DNA of 64,000 nucleotides from Spiribacter halobius (GCF_020883455.1 NZ_CP086615.1:3836501-3900500), one strand, 5' to 3'. Positions 25,484-34,708 are shown, counted from the stretch's first letter. Numbers and translations: made by a program. Notes: generated by a model from the letters alone, not told the origin.

Positions 25484-26695
25484 TCAGTTCTCCAGCCCGA
25501 AGCGCGGGCGCAGGCGGATGCCGAGCAGCGAGCCGAGGAAGGCGAACACGAACCAGACCCAGCCGTGCAGGCTGGCCGAGGCAATGCCGCTGAACATCGC
25601 GCCGATGTTGCAGCCAAAGGCGAGCCGCGCCCCATAGCCCATCAGCAGGCCGCCGAGCACTGCCCCGGCCACGCTGCGCGCCCCAAGCCGGCGCTGGCTG
25701 CCGGCGTTGTAGCGCCCGGCAAGGCCGGCGGCGAGCATGGCGCCGAGGATGAGGCCGAAGTCCATCACGGAGGTGACGTCGTTCAGCACGCTCGCGCTGA
25801 GCGCCTGCGCCGGATAGGGCCAGGTCCAGTACTCCCACTGGGCGACGTCCACGCCAAGTGCCGAGAGCCCTTTGGCGCCCCAGAGTGCGAAGGCGAAGGT
25901 AATGCCCCAGGGCGTGCCCGACACCAGCAGCGTGGCCAGATTCAGCAGGGCGAGCGCCAGCGCACCCCAGAGCAGCGGCCAGCCGCCGGTGAGCAGCGTC
26001 GCTCCGGCGCCGCGCTCCGGCCCGCGCCAGAGACTGCGCTGGACGTTGCCGTGACGGGCACGCTCGGCCTCCATGAGGGCGACGCCGAGGGCGCCCAGCA
26101 CCGCGAGCTGAATCAGCACGGCGCCGAGCGGATCGAGCGTGCCGATGAGGCTCACCGCCCCGATGCCAGGCCCCTCCAGCCACCAGGGGAGGTGCAGGGT
26201 GCCGAGCACCGAGCCGACGATGAAGAACGCCAGGGTGATGAGCATGCGCCGGTTGCCGGCGCCCACGGTGAACAGCGTCCCGGACCCGCAGCCGCCGCCG
26301 AGCTGCATGCCGAGGCCGAACAGAAAGCTGCCCGCCACGATCCACAACCCCACGGGCGCGACGAAGCCGCTGGCCGCGCCGGCGGCCAGCACCGGGGCGA
26401 ACAGCACGCTGGCGATGCCGATCAGCAGCAGCTGCGCCCTCAGCCCGCCGCTACGCCGATGGACCACGAAGTTGCGCCAGCCCGCGGTGAAACCGAAGGC
26501 CGCGTGATAGAGCGCGACACCGAGCCCGCCACCGATGAGGAACAGCAGCACCCGGTCCGCCGGGGCCTGCCACCAGAGCAGACCCGCCAGCACGAACGCG
26601 AACACGGCGACGGTCGCGATCACGAAACGGTCCATGCCGGCGGTGAGACCCGCCGGCATGGACCGCGTGGCCGCGTGTGGGGCGACGCTCGCCAT
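25484..26695 (-). CDS. YeeE/YedE-family (TsuA-like) sulfur-compound transporter
   Basis: A 403-residue inner-membrane protein made of two related halves, each with the family's cysteine motif: FGLGMQLGGGCGSGTLFTVG (about 125-145) and YGARLAFGCNIGAMFSG (about 355-372). In the structurally known member, such cysteines pass thiosulfate through the membrane. The upstream exported rhodanese on the same strand supports import of a sulfane-sulfur compound. Normal full length (two DUF395 units). Confidence 0.88.
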   Translation of the reverse strand: MASVAPHAATRSMPAGLTAGMDRFVIATVAVFAFVLAGLLWWQAPADRVLLFLIGGGLGVALYHAAFGFTAGWRNFVVHRRSGGLRAQLLLIGIASVLFAPVLAAGAASGFVAPVGLWIVAGSFLFGLGMQLGGGCGSGTLFTVGAGNRRMLITLAFFIVGSVLGTLHLPWWLEGPGIGAVSLIGTLDPLGAVLIQLAVLGALGVALMEAERARHGNVQRSLWRGPERGAGATLLTGGWPLLWGALALALLNLATLLVSGTPWGITFAFALWGAKGLSALGVDVAQWEYWTWPYPAQALSASVLNDVTSVMDFGLILGAMLAAGLAGRYNAGSQRRLGARSVAGAVLGGLLMGYGARLAFGCNIGAMFSGIASASLHGWVWFVFAFLGSLLGIRLRPRFGLEN

Positions 26696-26698
26696 GGG

Positions 26699-27664
26699 TC
26701 AGCCGCCGAAGCCTTCCAGCAGACGGCTCAGGGCGCGCTGGGCCAGCGCCAGCGGGCGCGATTCGTCCTGGGTCCACTCGGTCATCGAGCCGTCGTACAT
26801 GGCCACGTCCTCGTAGCCCGCCACCTCGGAGAGGGCGAACCAGGCGGTGGCCGCCCAGTGGCCGGTGTTGCAGAAGGTGACGATGCGCTCATCGGTGCGG
26901 ATGCCGGCGACCTCCACCAGCTCGAAGACCCGCTCGCGGTCGACGAACTGCGCCGTGCCCTCCTGCACCAGCAGCCGCTCCTCGAGGCTCGCCGCGCCCG
27001 GGATGGTGCCCGCGCTGCGCGCGGCCGGGTGCTTGGCCTCGCCTTCGTACTGCGGGGCGGGGCGGGCGTCCACCAGCTGGTGATCGGCCTCGAGGGCCGC
27101 CTCCACCTCCTCGGTGGTGGCCAGCAGCTCGGGGCGGAAGTCGGCCTCGAAGCTCGTGCCCACGGCCTCCACCGGCCCGGTCTCAAGGGCGCCGTCCGCC
27201 TGCACCCAGGCGCGGTGGCCGCCGTTGAGGATGGCGACGTCGTCGTGCCCCAGGACCTTGAACGTCCAGTAGACGCGGGCGGCGCTGCCGAAGTCCGTCG
27301 AGCCGGAGCCGGCGGGCACGATAACGACGGTGTCGTCGTTGTCGATGCCCAGGCCGCCGATCAGGGCCTCGAGATCCTCCACCGGCGGCAGCTTGCCAGG
27401 CACACCGTTCTCGGTGACGCGCCAGCCGCCCCCGGTGTAGCTGGAGTAGACCGCGCCCGGGATGTGGGCACGCTCGAAGTCGCTGCGGTCGCTGCCGTCG
27501 ATGGCGCTGCGCACGTCGAGCACGACGAGATCCTCGGCATCCAGGTTGGACTGGAGCCACCCGGTATCCACCAGCGGCGTCACGGCCGGGCCGGCGGCAG
27601 CGAGCGCCGGCGCCAGTCCGGCCGTCAGCACCGCGCTACCGACAAGACGGGTGAAACGATTCAT
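26699..27664 (-). CDS. Exported rhodanese-family sulfurtransferase
   Basis: A 321-residue protein with a signal peptide (RLVGSAVLTAGLAPALA) and two rhodanese domains. The first (about 32-160; VVLDVRSAIDGSDRSDFERA HIPGA) has no catalytic Cys. The second ends in VTFCNTGHWAATAWF, an active-site Cys in a CNTGHWA loop. It should pass sulfane sulfur in the periplasm. It lies 3 bp upstream of the YeeE gene, so they form one operon for capture and uptake of thiosulfate or a similar compound. The ATG at 27664 sits just ahead of the signal. Confidence 0.87.
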   Translation of the reverse strand: MNRFTRLVGSAVLTAGLAPALAAAGPAVTPLVDTGWLQSNLDAEDLVVLDVRSAIDGSDRSDFERAHIPGAVYSSYTGGGWRVTENGVPGKLPPVEDLEALIGGLGIDNDDTVVIVPAGSGSTDFGSAARVYWTFKVLGHDDVAILNGGHRAWVQADGALETGPVEAVGTSFEADFRPELLATTEEVEAALEADHQLVDARPAPQYEGEAKHPAARSAGTIPGAASLEERLLVQEGTAQFVDRERVFELVEVAGIRTDERIVTFCNTGHWAATAWFALSEVAGYEDVAMYDGSMTEWTQDESRPLALAQRALSRLLEGFGG

Positions 27665-27703
27665 GGCATGACCTCTGTTTGAATGGTTGCTCAAGTGGAC
27701 TCC

Positions 27704-27731
27704 ACTATAGCGTCTCGCCATGCCACGTAAA
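27704..27731 (-). promoter_or_regulatory. Putative sigma-70 promoter of the rhodanese-yeeE operon
   Basis: Read on the minus strand: TTTACG (27731-27726), 16-bp spacer, TATAGT (27709-27704), about 40 bp before the rhodanese start. The surrounding A+T-rich stretch stands out from the G+C-rich background. Confidence 0.5.
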
Positions 27732-27999
27732 GTAATGAGTATGCACACCTTTAGAAGAATTCCGCATAAACGAGGTGTCCGCGACCGGGCTTGCCGCCCC
27801 GCTTGTGCGACCCGGGCGCTGATGCGGCTTTCCCGTATGTGACGACGGCACGGTTCGCGCGACACTGGGGGCTGACACGGGGTGTGCACGCCGGGGTCGA
27901 CGCCAGCCGCCGACTGCGGCGAACACGGCCACGCCTCCACGGTCGGAACATTCCAGAGGCCGGGCGCGATGGCCGCGGCCGGCAACAGGGAGATACGAC
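27732..27999. other. Remainder of a 335-bp divergent intergenic region
   Basis: Between the rhodanese promoter and the radical SAM start. No gene, repeat or RNA was recognised. The 27732-27780 part is A+T-rich and may bind regulators; the rest is G+C-rich with no clear signal. Confidence 0.3.
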
Positions 28000-28962
28000 A
28001 TGCCAGAGACCGCCCCCGCCAAGCCCTACTTCCTCGACCCCCGCAAGTTCCGGGATCCCGCGGTCACGGCGGATGGCGAGCCGCGGGCGAGGGTGCGGCT
28101 GAACCGGCTGGAGATGCTCTGGTTCAATACCGGCACGCTCTGCAACCTCACCTGCCGCAACTGCTATATCGAGTCATCGCCGAGCAATGACCGGCTGGTG
28201 TATCTGACCCTGAATGACGTCCGCGGCTATCTGGACGAGATCGAGCGCGACGGGCTCGGCACCCGCGCCCTCGGCTATACCGGCGGCGAGCCGTTCCTGA
28301 ATCCGGCCATGCCGGACATCCTCGAGGAGAGCCTGGACCGGGGCTACGAGGTGCTGGTGCTGACCAACGCCATGCGGCCGATGATGCGCCCCAGGGTGCG
28401 CGAGCGGCTGCGGGCACTCGACTCGGAGGCCCGCTCGCGGGTCGTCATGCGCGTCTCGCTGGACCATTACAGCCGCGACCTGCACGAGGCCGAGCGCGGC
28501 CCGGACACCTTTGCACCCGCAATGGAAGGCCTGCACTGGCTGACCCGCGAAGGCTTCCGGGTCGACATCGCGGGCCGGCTGTTCTCCGGCGAGAGCGAGG
28601 CCGCCATGCGCGAGGGCTATGCGCGGCTGTTCCGTCGCGAGGGGATCGCGCTGGACGCGCATGATCCGCATGCCGTTGTGCTGTTTCCCGAGATGGACGC
28701 CCGGCTCGATGTGCCCGAGATCACCGAGGCCTGCTGGGGCAAGCTCGGCCTGTCGCCGGACGGCGTGATGTGTGCGAGCTCGCGCATGGTCGTCAAGCGC
28801 AAGGACGCACCCCGGCCTTCCGTGGTGGCATGCACCCTGCTCCCCTACGACCCGCGCTTCGAGCTCGGTCATACCCTTGCCGAGGCGGCCGGCAGCGTGG
28901 CGCTGAACCATCCCCACTGCGCCCGCTTCTGCGTACTCGGCGGGGCAAGCTGCAGCGGGTGA
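28000..28962 (+). CDS. Radical SAM protein
   Basis: A 320-residue radical SAM enzyme. The [4Fe-4S] cysteines are C48, C52 and C55 in CNLTCRNC, followed by the SAM-binding GYTGGEPFLNP (GGE motif). The C-terminal third holds several more cysteines (EACWGK, MCASS, VACTLLP and HCARFC...GGASC), which could bind an auxiliary cluster. The reaction is unknown; it is neither clearly a peptide-maturation nor a cofactor enzyme. It is monocistronic, next to sulfur-transport genes, with a strong terminator downstream. Confidence 0.85.
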   Translation: MPETAPAKPYFLDPRKFRDPAVTADGEPRARVRLNRLEMLWFNTGTLCNLTCRNCYIESSPSNDRLVYLTLNDVRGYLDEIERDGLGTRALGYTGGEPFLNPAMPDILEESLDRGYEVLVLTNAMRPMMRPRVRERLRALDSEARSRVVMRVSLDHYSRDLHEAERGPDTFAPAMEGLHWLTREGFRVDIAGRLFSGESEAAMREGYARLFRREGIALDAHDPHAVVLFPEMDARLDVPEITEACWGKLGLSPDGVMCASSRMVVKRKDAPRPSVVACTLLPYDPRFELGHTLAEAAGSVALNHPHCARFCVLGGASCSG

Positions 28963-29125
28963 GGCGTACGCCACCACTCCGAGAGTTCCGTCACAGCCTG
29001 TGCCTGCCGCTCACAACCGCTCGTCCGCCGGGGCTATTCCCGAGCCGGCAGGCGGCCGATATCCTGTTCGACAGTTAATCGGCGGCCACATCGAGACAGC
29101 CGCCAACCGATCTCTCCTCCTCTTG

Positions 29126-29152
29126 GCCGACCGCCTGGTCGGCTTTTTTTTT
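29126..29152 (+). terminator. Rho-independent terminator after the radical SAM gene
   Basis: A 7-bp stem (GCCGACC / GGTCGGC, loop GCCT) followed by nine T. It is about 160 bp after the radical SAM stop and points with that gene. Confidence 0.85.
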
Positions 29153-29177
29153 GTCCGCAGTTGCCGCCCCGGCCGGC

Positions 29178-29975
29178 TCAGGCCACCAGCTGCACCACGG
29201 GATCGAGCTCGACCTCCATGGTGATGGGCAGATGGTCCGAAAGCGGGTAGTCCAGGACCTCCGCATGGTGCACGCGCACGCTCGGCGAGACCAGAATGTG
29301 GTCGATATTGCGCGCCGGGCGCCAGCTCGGATAGGTGAGCAGATCGTGCAGCGGCTCCCGCAGATGGGTGTTGGCCCGCAGGTAGGCCATCTCCGCACTG
29401 CGTGAGTGGCAGTTCAGATCCCCCATGATGATCACGTGGGGGCAGCCGTCGATGAGCTCCGCCACGTAACCGAGCTGGCGCAGCCGCGTGCGCTGGCCGA
29501 GTGCCAGGTGCAACAGCACCACCGTGAGATCCTCTCCGGGGCCGCCGAAGCGCAGGCTGAGCGCGCCGCGCCCGGGGATCATCCCGGGCAGCCGATGCTC
29601 GCGCACCTCCAGCGGCCGATAGCGGCTGAGCAGGCCGTTACTGTGCTGCGCCAGCTGTCCGATGCGACGGTTGGTCTGGAAGTGCCAGTAGGGGAATTCC
29701 CCGCGGCGGGCAAGGAATGCCGTCTGGTTGACGAAGCCGCTGCGCAGGCTGCCGGCGTCCAGCTCCTGCAGGCCGACGATGTCGAAGTCGCTGATGAGCT
29801 CGCCGATGCGCTCGAGATTGGGCAGCCGCCGGGCATCCGGCAGCAGGTGACGCCAGCCGCGGGTGATGTACTCGTGGTAGTAGCGGGTCTCGATGCCGGC
29901 CTGGATGTTGTAGCTCATGAGGCGCAGGCGTGTGCCTGCGCCAGCCGCCGCCGTCACCCCCTCCGGCGTGCCCAT
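29178..29975 (-). CDS. Endonuclease/exonuclease/phosphatase family protein
   Basis: A 265-residue EEP-fold protein: LMSYNIQAGI at the start, DIVGLQELDAGSLRSG (metal Glu), GRGALSLRF, VLLHLALG, IIMGDLNCHS and PLSDHLPITMEVEL (catalytic Asp-His). Homologues sit next to dsbA in pseudomonads. The substrate (nucleic acid or phospholipid) is unknown. It follows the dsbA stop by about 10 bp, so it is likely in the same operon; no strong ribosome site was seen. Confidence 0.85.
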   Translation of the reverse strand: MGTPEGVTAAAGAGTRLRLMSYNIQAGIETRYYHEYITRGWRHLLPDARRLPNLERIGELISDFDIVGLQELDAGSLRSGFVNQTAFLARRGEFPYWHFQTNRRIGQLAQHSNGLLSRYRPLEVREHRLPGMIPGRGALSLRFGGPGEDLTVVLLHLALGQRTRLRQLGYVAELIDGCPHVIIMGDLNCHSRSAEMAYLRANTHLREPLHDLLTYPSWRPARNIDHILVSPSVRVHHAEVLDYPLSDHLPITMEVELDPVVQLVA

Positions 29976-29985
29976 GGCGCGGCGC

Positions 29986-30621
29986 CTATTGCGCCGCAGC
30001 CTCCTCGCGCACCAGATACTCGGCCACGTCCAGCATCCCCTGCTGGCCGCCGGCGCGACGCACGTCCACCACGTAGCGTCCGGCCACGGTCACGGTGGGG
30101 GTGCTGCGGATGCCGTAGTCCTGGCCGAGCCGCTCGGTTCGGCGCATGCGGGAATCCACCGCGAAGGAGTTGAGGGTATCCTCCACCTCGCTCGTCTCGA
30201 GACCGGCGGTCTCGGCGAGGAAGGCCGCGATGTCCGCGTCGCTGCGGAACCGCCGGCCCTCGACGTGGATTGCCTCGAACATCGCCTGGTGGGTCTGCTC
30301 GGTGATGTCGAGCACCTCGGCGGCGTGATAGGCCCGGGCGAGCCGTGCCCATGCCTCGCGGTTGAAGGTCACCGGTGTGTGCACGAGGTTGATGTCGTCG
30401 CCCATGCGCTCGGCCCAGGCGGCCAGACGGGGCTCGAAGTCGTGGCAATGGGGGCAGCCGTAGGAGAAGAACTCCCGCACCTCGACCCCTTCGCCCTCCG
30501 CGGTGGCCACGGGCTCGTCCAGCACCTGGTAGTGCTCCTCGGCGCGGTACTCCTGGGCGACGGCGCCGCCAGCGATGGCAAGGAGCACGACGGCGAGGCC
30601 GAGTGAGCGCAATCCCAGCAT
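29986..30621 (-). CDS. dsbA: Thiol:disulfide interchange protein DsbA
   Basis: A 211-residue periplasmic oxidase with a signal peptide (LRSLGLAVVLLAIAGGAVA), thioredoxin fold, active site FFSYGCPHCHDFEP and the cis-Pro loop GIRSTPTVTVAGRY. It introduces disulfides into exported proteins. ATG 30621 is chosen because GGGAG lies 7 nt upstream. It lies next to the cytochrome c assembly genes, as in other gammaproteobacteria. Confidence 0.93.
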   Translation of the reverse strand: MLGLRSLGLAVVLLAIAGGAVAQEYRAEEHYQVLDEPVATAEGEGVEVREFFSYGCPHCHDFEPRLAAWAERMGDDINLVHTPVTFNREAWARLARAYHAAEVLDITEQTHQAMFEAIHVEGRRFRSDADIAAFLAETAGLETSEVEDTLNSFAVDSRMRRTERLGQDYGIRSTPTVTVAGRYVVDVRRAGGQQGMLDVAEYLVREEAAAQ

Positions 30622-30648
30622 GATCAATCTCCCGAATTGCCGGTGGGG

Positions 30649-31815
30649 TCAGAGCTCACCGTAGGAGTGCAGCCCCGAGAGGAACATGTTGACCCCGAGG
30701 AAGGCGAAGGTGGTCACGAACAGCCCCGCAATGGCCCACCAGGCCATGGGCGTCCCGCGCAGCCCCTTGGTGAAGCGCAGGTGCAGCCAGGCTGCGTAGT
30801 TGAGCCAGACGATGAGGGCCCAGGTCTCCTTCGGGTCCCAGGACCAGTAGCCGCCCCAGGCCTCCGCCGCCCAGAGGGCACCGAGGATGGTCGCCACGGT
30901 GAAGAACGCGAACCCGAGCGCGATGACCTTGTACATGACGTCGTCGAGCTGGGCGAGGGTCGGCAGGCGCTCGGCGAGGGCGCCGCCCTCGCGGGCGCGC
31001 ACCCGGATCAGGTAGGCCACCCCGAGCATCGCGGCAATGGCGAAGCAGCCATAGCCGACGAAGTTCGCGGGCACGTGGATCTTCATCCAGTAGCTCTGCA
31101 GCGCCGGCACCAGCGGCTCGATGGCATAGGCCTGGCGGTCGAAGTGGTACCAGAGCAGAAAGGCCACCGAGGCGGAGATGATGGTGAGCACGAACACGCC
31201 CATGGCGCGGGTGCGGTAGGCGGCCTCGTAGTAGAGGTAGATCAGCGCCGTCATCACCGCGAACAGGACGAACACCTCGTAGAGATTGCTCACCGGGATG
31301 TAGCCGATATCGGCGCCGTGCAGATAGGTCTCGTGCCAGCGCACCATCAGGCCGGTGAGCCCGGCACCGGCGGCGGTCCAGGTCAGCGCCGAGGCGACGC
31401 GGCCGGTGAAATCGCTGTTCAGCGCCAGGGCGAGGCCATAGGCGAGGGTCGCCGCCGGGAACAGCGCGCTCATCCACATGATCGCGGACTGGCTGGAGAG
31501 CAGATAGCGGAGGAGGAAGTCGCTCTGCGCCGCCGCGAGCTCGGGATAGCGCATCACCGCGAGCAGGCTCGCGGCGCCCACGGCCACCGAGTACCAGCGC
31601 ATCGCCGGCCAGTGCCAGCCGAGACCGATCAGCGTCAGCGCCGAGCCGATGAGGATGGTGAGCTCGAAGCCGGTGATGGCCTCGCGCAGCACACCGTAGG
31701 CGCCGCCCGTCGCCAGCGCCACCAGGGCTGCCCAGCCCCAGTCGGCCAGGCTCAGGCGCTGCCAGAGGCTGGGGCGGCGCAGCTCGCGAAGCAGCTCATC
31801 ACGGGAGACGGCCAT
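30649..31815 (-). CDS. ccsA: Cytochrome c biogenesis protein CcsA/ResC
   Basis: A 388-residue membrane protein of the haem-handling protein family with about eight spans. The tryptophan-rich WWD-type signature is WGGYWSWDPKETWALIVW near residue 315. Conserved haem-ligand histidines lie in RWHETYLHG and KIHVPANFVGYG. It forms the System II cytochrome c synthetase with ResB, encoded 10 bp upstream. System II rather than Ccm in a gammaproteobacterium is notable but known. Confidence 0.92.
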   Translation of the reverse strand: MAVSRDELLRELRRPSLWQRLSLADWGWAALVALATGGAYGVLREAITGFELTILIGSALTLIGLGWHWPAMRWYSVAVGAASLLAVMRYPELAAAQSDFLLRYLLSSQSAIMWMSALFPAATLAYGLALALNSDFTGRVASALTWTAAGAGLTGLMVRWHETYLHGADIGYIPVSNLYEVFVLFAVMTALIYLYYEAAYRTRAMGVFVLTIISASVAFLLWYHFDRQAYAIEPLVPALQSYWMKIHVPANFVGYGCFAIAAMLGVAYLIRVRAREGGALAERLPTLAQLDDVMYKVIALGFAFFTVATILGALWAAEAWGGYWSWDPKETWALIVWLNYAAWLHLRFTKGLRGTPMAWWAIAGLFVTTFAFLGVNMFLSGLHSYGEL

Positions 31816-31825
31816 GGCCTTGTCC

Positions 31826-33898
31826 TCACTCCTCGTCGCGGGGCGGGAGGTGGCGATCGACGCCGGCCTCCAGTGATTCGAACTCGCCCTCGAAGCCCTC
31901 GGGACGTCGTTGACTCACGCCGGCGAGCAGGAGTTCCGTGCCCGCGCCGCGCGGCGTGACCAGCGCCCAGACCCGCCGGTGGGAGACGTAGAACAGCAGA
32001 AAGATGCCGGCCACCAGCAGGCCACAGCCAGCGTAAACCACATTCTTCCCGGGAGCGCGCGTGATCTGCAAGCCGGTGGCCTGGCGGTGCTCGAAGTCCT
32101 CCAGCTCCAGGAACACCGGTGCGCCGTACTCGGCCAGCGCCGAGACCCCGTCCACCGCATCCTCGAAGAAGGCACGCTGGCCGGCGTCGGTCTGCACCTC
32201 GTCGAGGGGGCGATCGCTGCCCGCGGCGAGGACGTCGCGATAGACCTCGAACAGCGTGCGCTGGAGCACCGCGCGGGAGAACTCGAGCAGCATCTCGGCG
32301 CGTTCCGCGCCGGCGACCCGCGCCTCCAGACGCTCGCGAACGACGCCGAAGCCGCCCGCCAGGAGCTCGCTGATCATGTCCTGCGCCGTGACCGCCACGC
32401 GCCCGGCAAGGTCGCCGTCGGCCAGGCCCATGCCCGAGAGCAGCTGCTCCGCCGCGCGGCGCGAGGCCGCGGCGACCGCCTGTTCGTCATGCAGGCGGGT
32501 GTGGAACGCCATGAAGGTCTCGAGGCTCATGTCCGCGTCAGCGGGCAGGTGCAGGTAACGGAAGGTCTCTGCCGCGGAGTCGCGCACGCCGCTGAGGTAG
32601 TACCAGCGGCCATCCACCTCCACCGGCGCCATGTAGGTGTGGTACTCCCTGGCCTCGCCCGAGGGCCGGCGCAGGCGGTAGGTGAACGACGGGCCGACGT
32701 TGCGGAAGCCCTCCTCGGAGCCCGCCTGGCGCACCGCGCGGGGGTCTGCGCGCGGGTCGCCGGTGACGTTGAACAGGTTGAAGTCGTCCAGCTCCAGGGT
32801 GCGCTGGACGCCGCCGGTCTCCAGCCGTAGCTCGTCGAACACCCGGCCCTCCAGCGTGGAGTGGGCGCCGGAGCCATCCAGCGCCCACGCCCGCATCTCC
32901 AGGGCGGAGCCGCCGTCACTGAAGCTCGCCTGGTAGATGGTGTAGCCGTCGTGGGTGAGCGGATCATTCACCGAGATGGTCTTGCGCACCGGCTCGTCGA
33001 GGTCCGGATCACGCACGACCAGATCGCTCTCGAAGGACTTGGGCTGGCCGTTGGGGTAGTGGCGGATGCGGAAATCCTCCACCAGGATGTCGAAGGGCAG
33101 GTCCTGCACGACGTAGCCATCCCGCAGCTGCAGAAACACCACGCCGGCACCCGCGCCCTCGGGGATGGTCACCGAGCCGCGGATCGAGCCGCTGCCCACC
33201 GGCAGCCGGCTCTCCGCCGGCACCTGGGAGACCGGGATATTGCGCGTCTCGACGCGCAGGTCGCCGGTCAGCTCCCGCAGCTTGAGCGGCAGGTTGCCGT
33301 CCGCCAGCGCGCCCACGGCGATCACCACCACGGCAATGTGCGTGAACAGATAGCCGAGCCGGTTGGCGCGCCCCTTCATGGCCGCGATCACTGTGGTCTC
33401 GCCGCGCTGGCGCGTGCGCACGCGATAGCCGTGCCCCTCCAGCAGGCCCCGGGCGACCAGGGCCGTGTCCTCGACGGATGCGGCCAGCTGCCAGCGGCGG
33501 TGATGGCGCAGGGCGGTGAGCGAGCGCTCGCGGACGTGATCCCGGTAGCGGGTCACCTCGCGCCAGACCATGGGCAGGTGGCGCCAGACGCAGACGCTGG
33601 TGGACACCACCAGGAACGCCATGATGGCCAGGAACCAGCCGGCGGAGTAGACATCGTAGAGCCCGAGGCTCGCGAAGACCTCGAACCAGAACGGCCCGAA
33701 TTTCAGCACGTAGTCGGCGTAGGGCTCGTTCTGCTGCAGTACCGTGCCGATGACCGAGGCGATTGCCACCGCCACCAGCAGGGTGATGGCGAGATTCATC
33801 GACCCGAGGAACTCGAGGACGATACGCCCCGCGCTCTTGCCGCGGCTCGTACTGCGCTCGCGGGGCGCGGCGCTGAGGGAGAGTTCGCTGTCGGTCAT
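31826..33898 (-). CDS. resB: Cytochrome c biogenesis protein ResB/Ccs1
   Basis: A 690-residue ResB family protein: spans near the N-terminus (FLGSMNLAITLLVAVAIASV, then AGWFLAIMAFLVVSTSVCVW), a third around residue 160, a large periplasmic domain with SFSDGGSALEMRAWALDG and DFNLFNVTG, and a final span (GCGLLVAGIFLLFYVSHRRV). Partner of CcsA in haem delivery and attachment. ATG 33898 is preferred over a TTG at 33940, although its ribosome site is weak. Confidence 0.9.
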   Translation of the reverse strand: MTDSELSLSAAPRERSTSRGKSAGRIVLEFLGSMNLAITLLVAVAIASVIGTVLQQNEPYADYVLKFGPFWFEVFASLGLYDVYSAGWFLAIMAFLVVSTSVCVWRHLPMVWREVTRYRDHVRERSLTALRHHRRWQLAASVEDTALVARGLLEGHGYRVRTRQRGETTVIAAMKGRANRLGYLFTHIAVVVIAVGALADGNLPLKLRELTGDLRVETRNIPVSQVPAESRLPVGSGSIRGSVTIPEGAGAGVVFLQLRDGYVVQDLPFDILVEDFRIRHYPNGQPKSFESDLVVRDPDLDEPVRKTISVNDPLTHDGYTIYQASFSDGGSALEMRAWALDGSGAHSTLEGRVFDELRLETGGVQRTLELDDFNLFNVTGDPRADPRAVRQAGSEEGFRNVGPSFTYRLRRPSGEAREYHTYMAPVEVDGRWYYLSGVRDSAAETFRYLHLPADADMSLETFMAFHTRLHDEQAVAAASRRAAEQLLSGMGLADGDLAGRVAVTAQDMISELLAGGFGVVRERLEARVAGAERAEMLLEFSRAVLQRTLFEVYRDVLAAGSDRPLDEVQTDAGQRAFFEDAVDGVSALAEYGAPVFLELEDFEHRQATGLQITRAPGKNVVYAGCGLLVAGIFLLFYVSHRRVWALVTPRGAGTELLLAGVSQRRPEGFEGEFESLEAGVDRHLPPRDEE

Positions 33899-34005
33899 CG
33901 CCCGGGGCTGCTGCTCCGCCGTGATGGGCCGCCGGATCAACCCGGCCCGTGCTGCCAGTCAAGCATCCGGACACATGCTGCCGCATGAGCTGGGTCAAGC
34001 CGACG

Positions 34006-34031
34006 AAAAAGGGCGGCCCCGGCGGCCGCCC
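34006..34031 (-). terminator. Rho-independent terminator after the cytochrome c4 gene
   Basis: On the minus strand GGGCGGCC, 5-nt loop, GGCCGCCC then five T. It sits 30 bp after the cytochrome gene and separates it from resB. Confidence 0.85.
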
Positions 34032-34060
34032 TCCCTGCCAGCCGCGCCGCGTGTGCCGCG

Positions 34061-34708
34061 CTATTCCTCTTCGGCGTCTTCCCCGTCGGCCGGATAGAGA
34101 CCGTAAACATAGCTCGATACCGCCTCGATCTCCTCATCGGAGAGGTTGGCCGCGATGCTGGTCATTACCGACGCCTGACCGTAGCCGGCCCGGTCCCCGG
34201 ACCGGTAGGCCTGGAGCTGCTGGCTGGTGTAGACGGCCTTCTGACCGCCCAGACGCGGATAGCCGGTCCCCGGGATGCCCTGACCGGCAGGGCCGTGGCA
34301 GGCCGCGCAGGCGGGAACGCCCTTCTCGCCGATGCCGCCGAGATAGATGCTGCGGCCGAGCTCCGCGAGCTCCTCGCTGGTCTCGCCCACCTCCATCTCG
34401 AGGGTGGCGTAGTAGGCGGCGAGGTCCGCCATGTCCTCCTCCGAGAGGTTGGCCGCCTGCCCCTGCATGATGGAGTTCTGACGCTCGCCGGACTTGTAAT
34501 GCTGCAGCTGCTGGAAGATGTAGTCCGCGTGCTGGCCGGCCAGGTTCGGCCACTCGGGGTTACCGCTGTTGCCGTTGGCGCCGTGGCAGGCCGCGCAGGC
34601 CTGGGCCTTGCTCTGGCCGGCCTCGGGGTCACCATCCACCATCTGCGCCGCCACCGGGATGGCGAGCAGCAGGAGGGTCACAAGCGCCGACAGCTGCCTG
34701 ATCATCAT
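34061..34708 (-). CDS. Dihaem cytochrome c4
   Basis: A 215-residue periplasmic dihaem cytochrome: signal peptide (LSALVTLLLLAIPVAA), then two homologous domains each with a CAACHG haem site (near residues 38 and 130) and a distal-Met region (NSIMQGQAANLS; SVMTSIAANLSDEE). The C-terminus is acidic (DGEDAEEE). It carries electrons to terminal oxidases. AGGAG lies ~12 nt upstream of ATG 34708. It is beside its own maturation genes and divergent from engB. Confidence 0.93.
   Translation of the reverse strand: MMIRQLSALVTLLLLAIPVAAQMVDGDPEAGQSKAQACAACHGANGNSGNPEWPNLAGQHADYIFQQLQHYKSGERQNSIMQGQAANLSEEDMADLAAYYATLEMEVGETSEELAELGRSIYLGGIGEKGVPACAACHGPAGQGIPGTGYPRLGGQKAVYTSQQLQAYRSGDRAGYGQASVMTSIAANLSDEEIEAVSSYVYGLYPADGEDAEEE

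Noticed and set aside
29101-29160. tRNA or other RNA gene near the 9-T run
   Set aside because: Only a simple 7-bp terminator hairpin is present.
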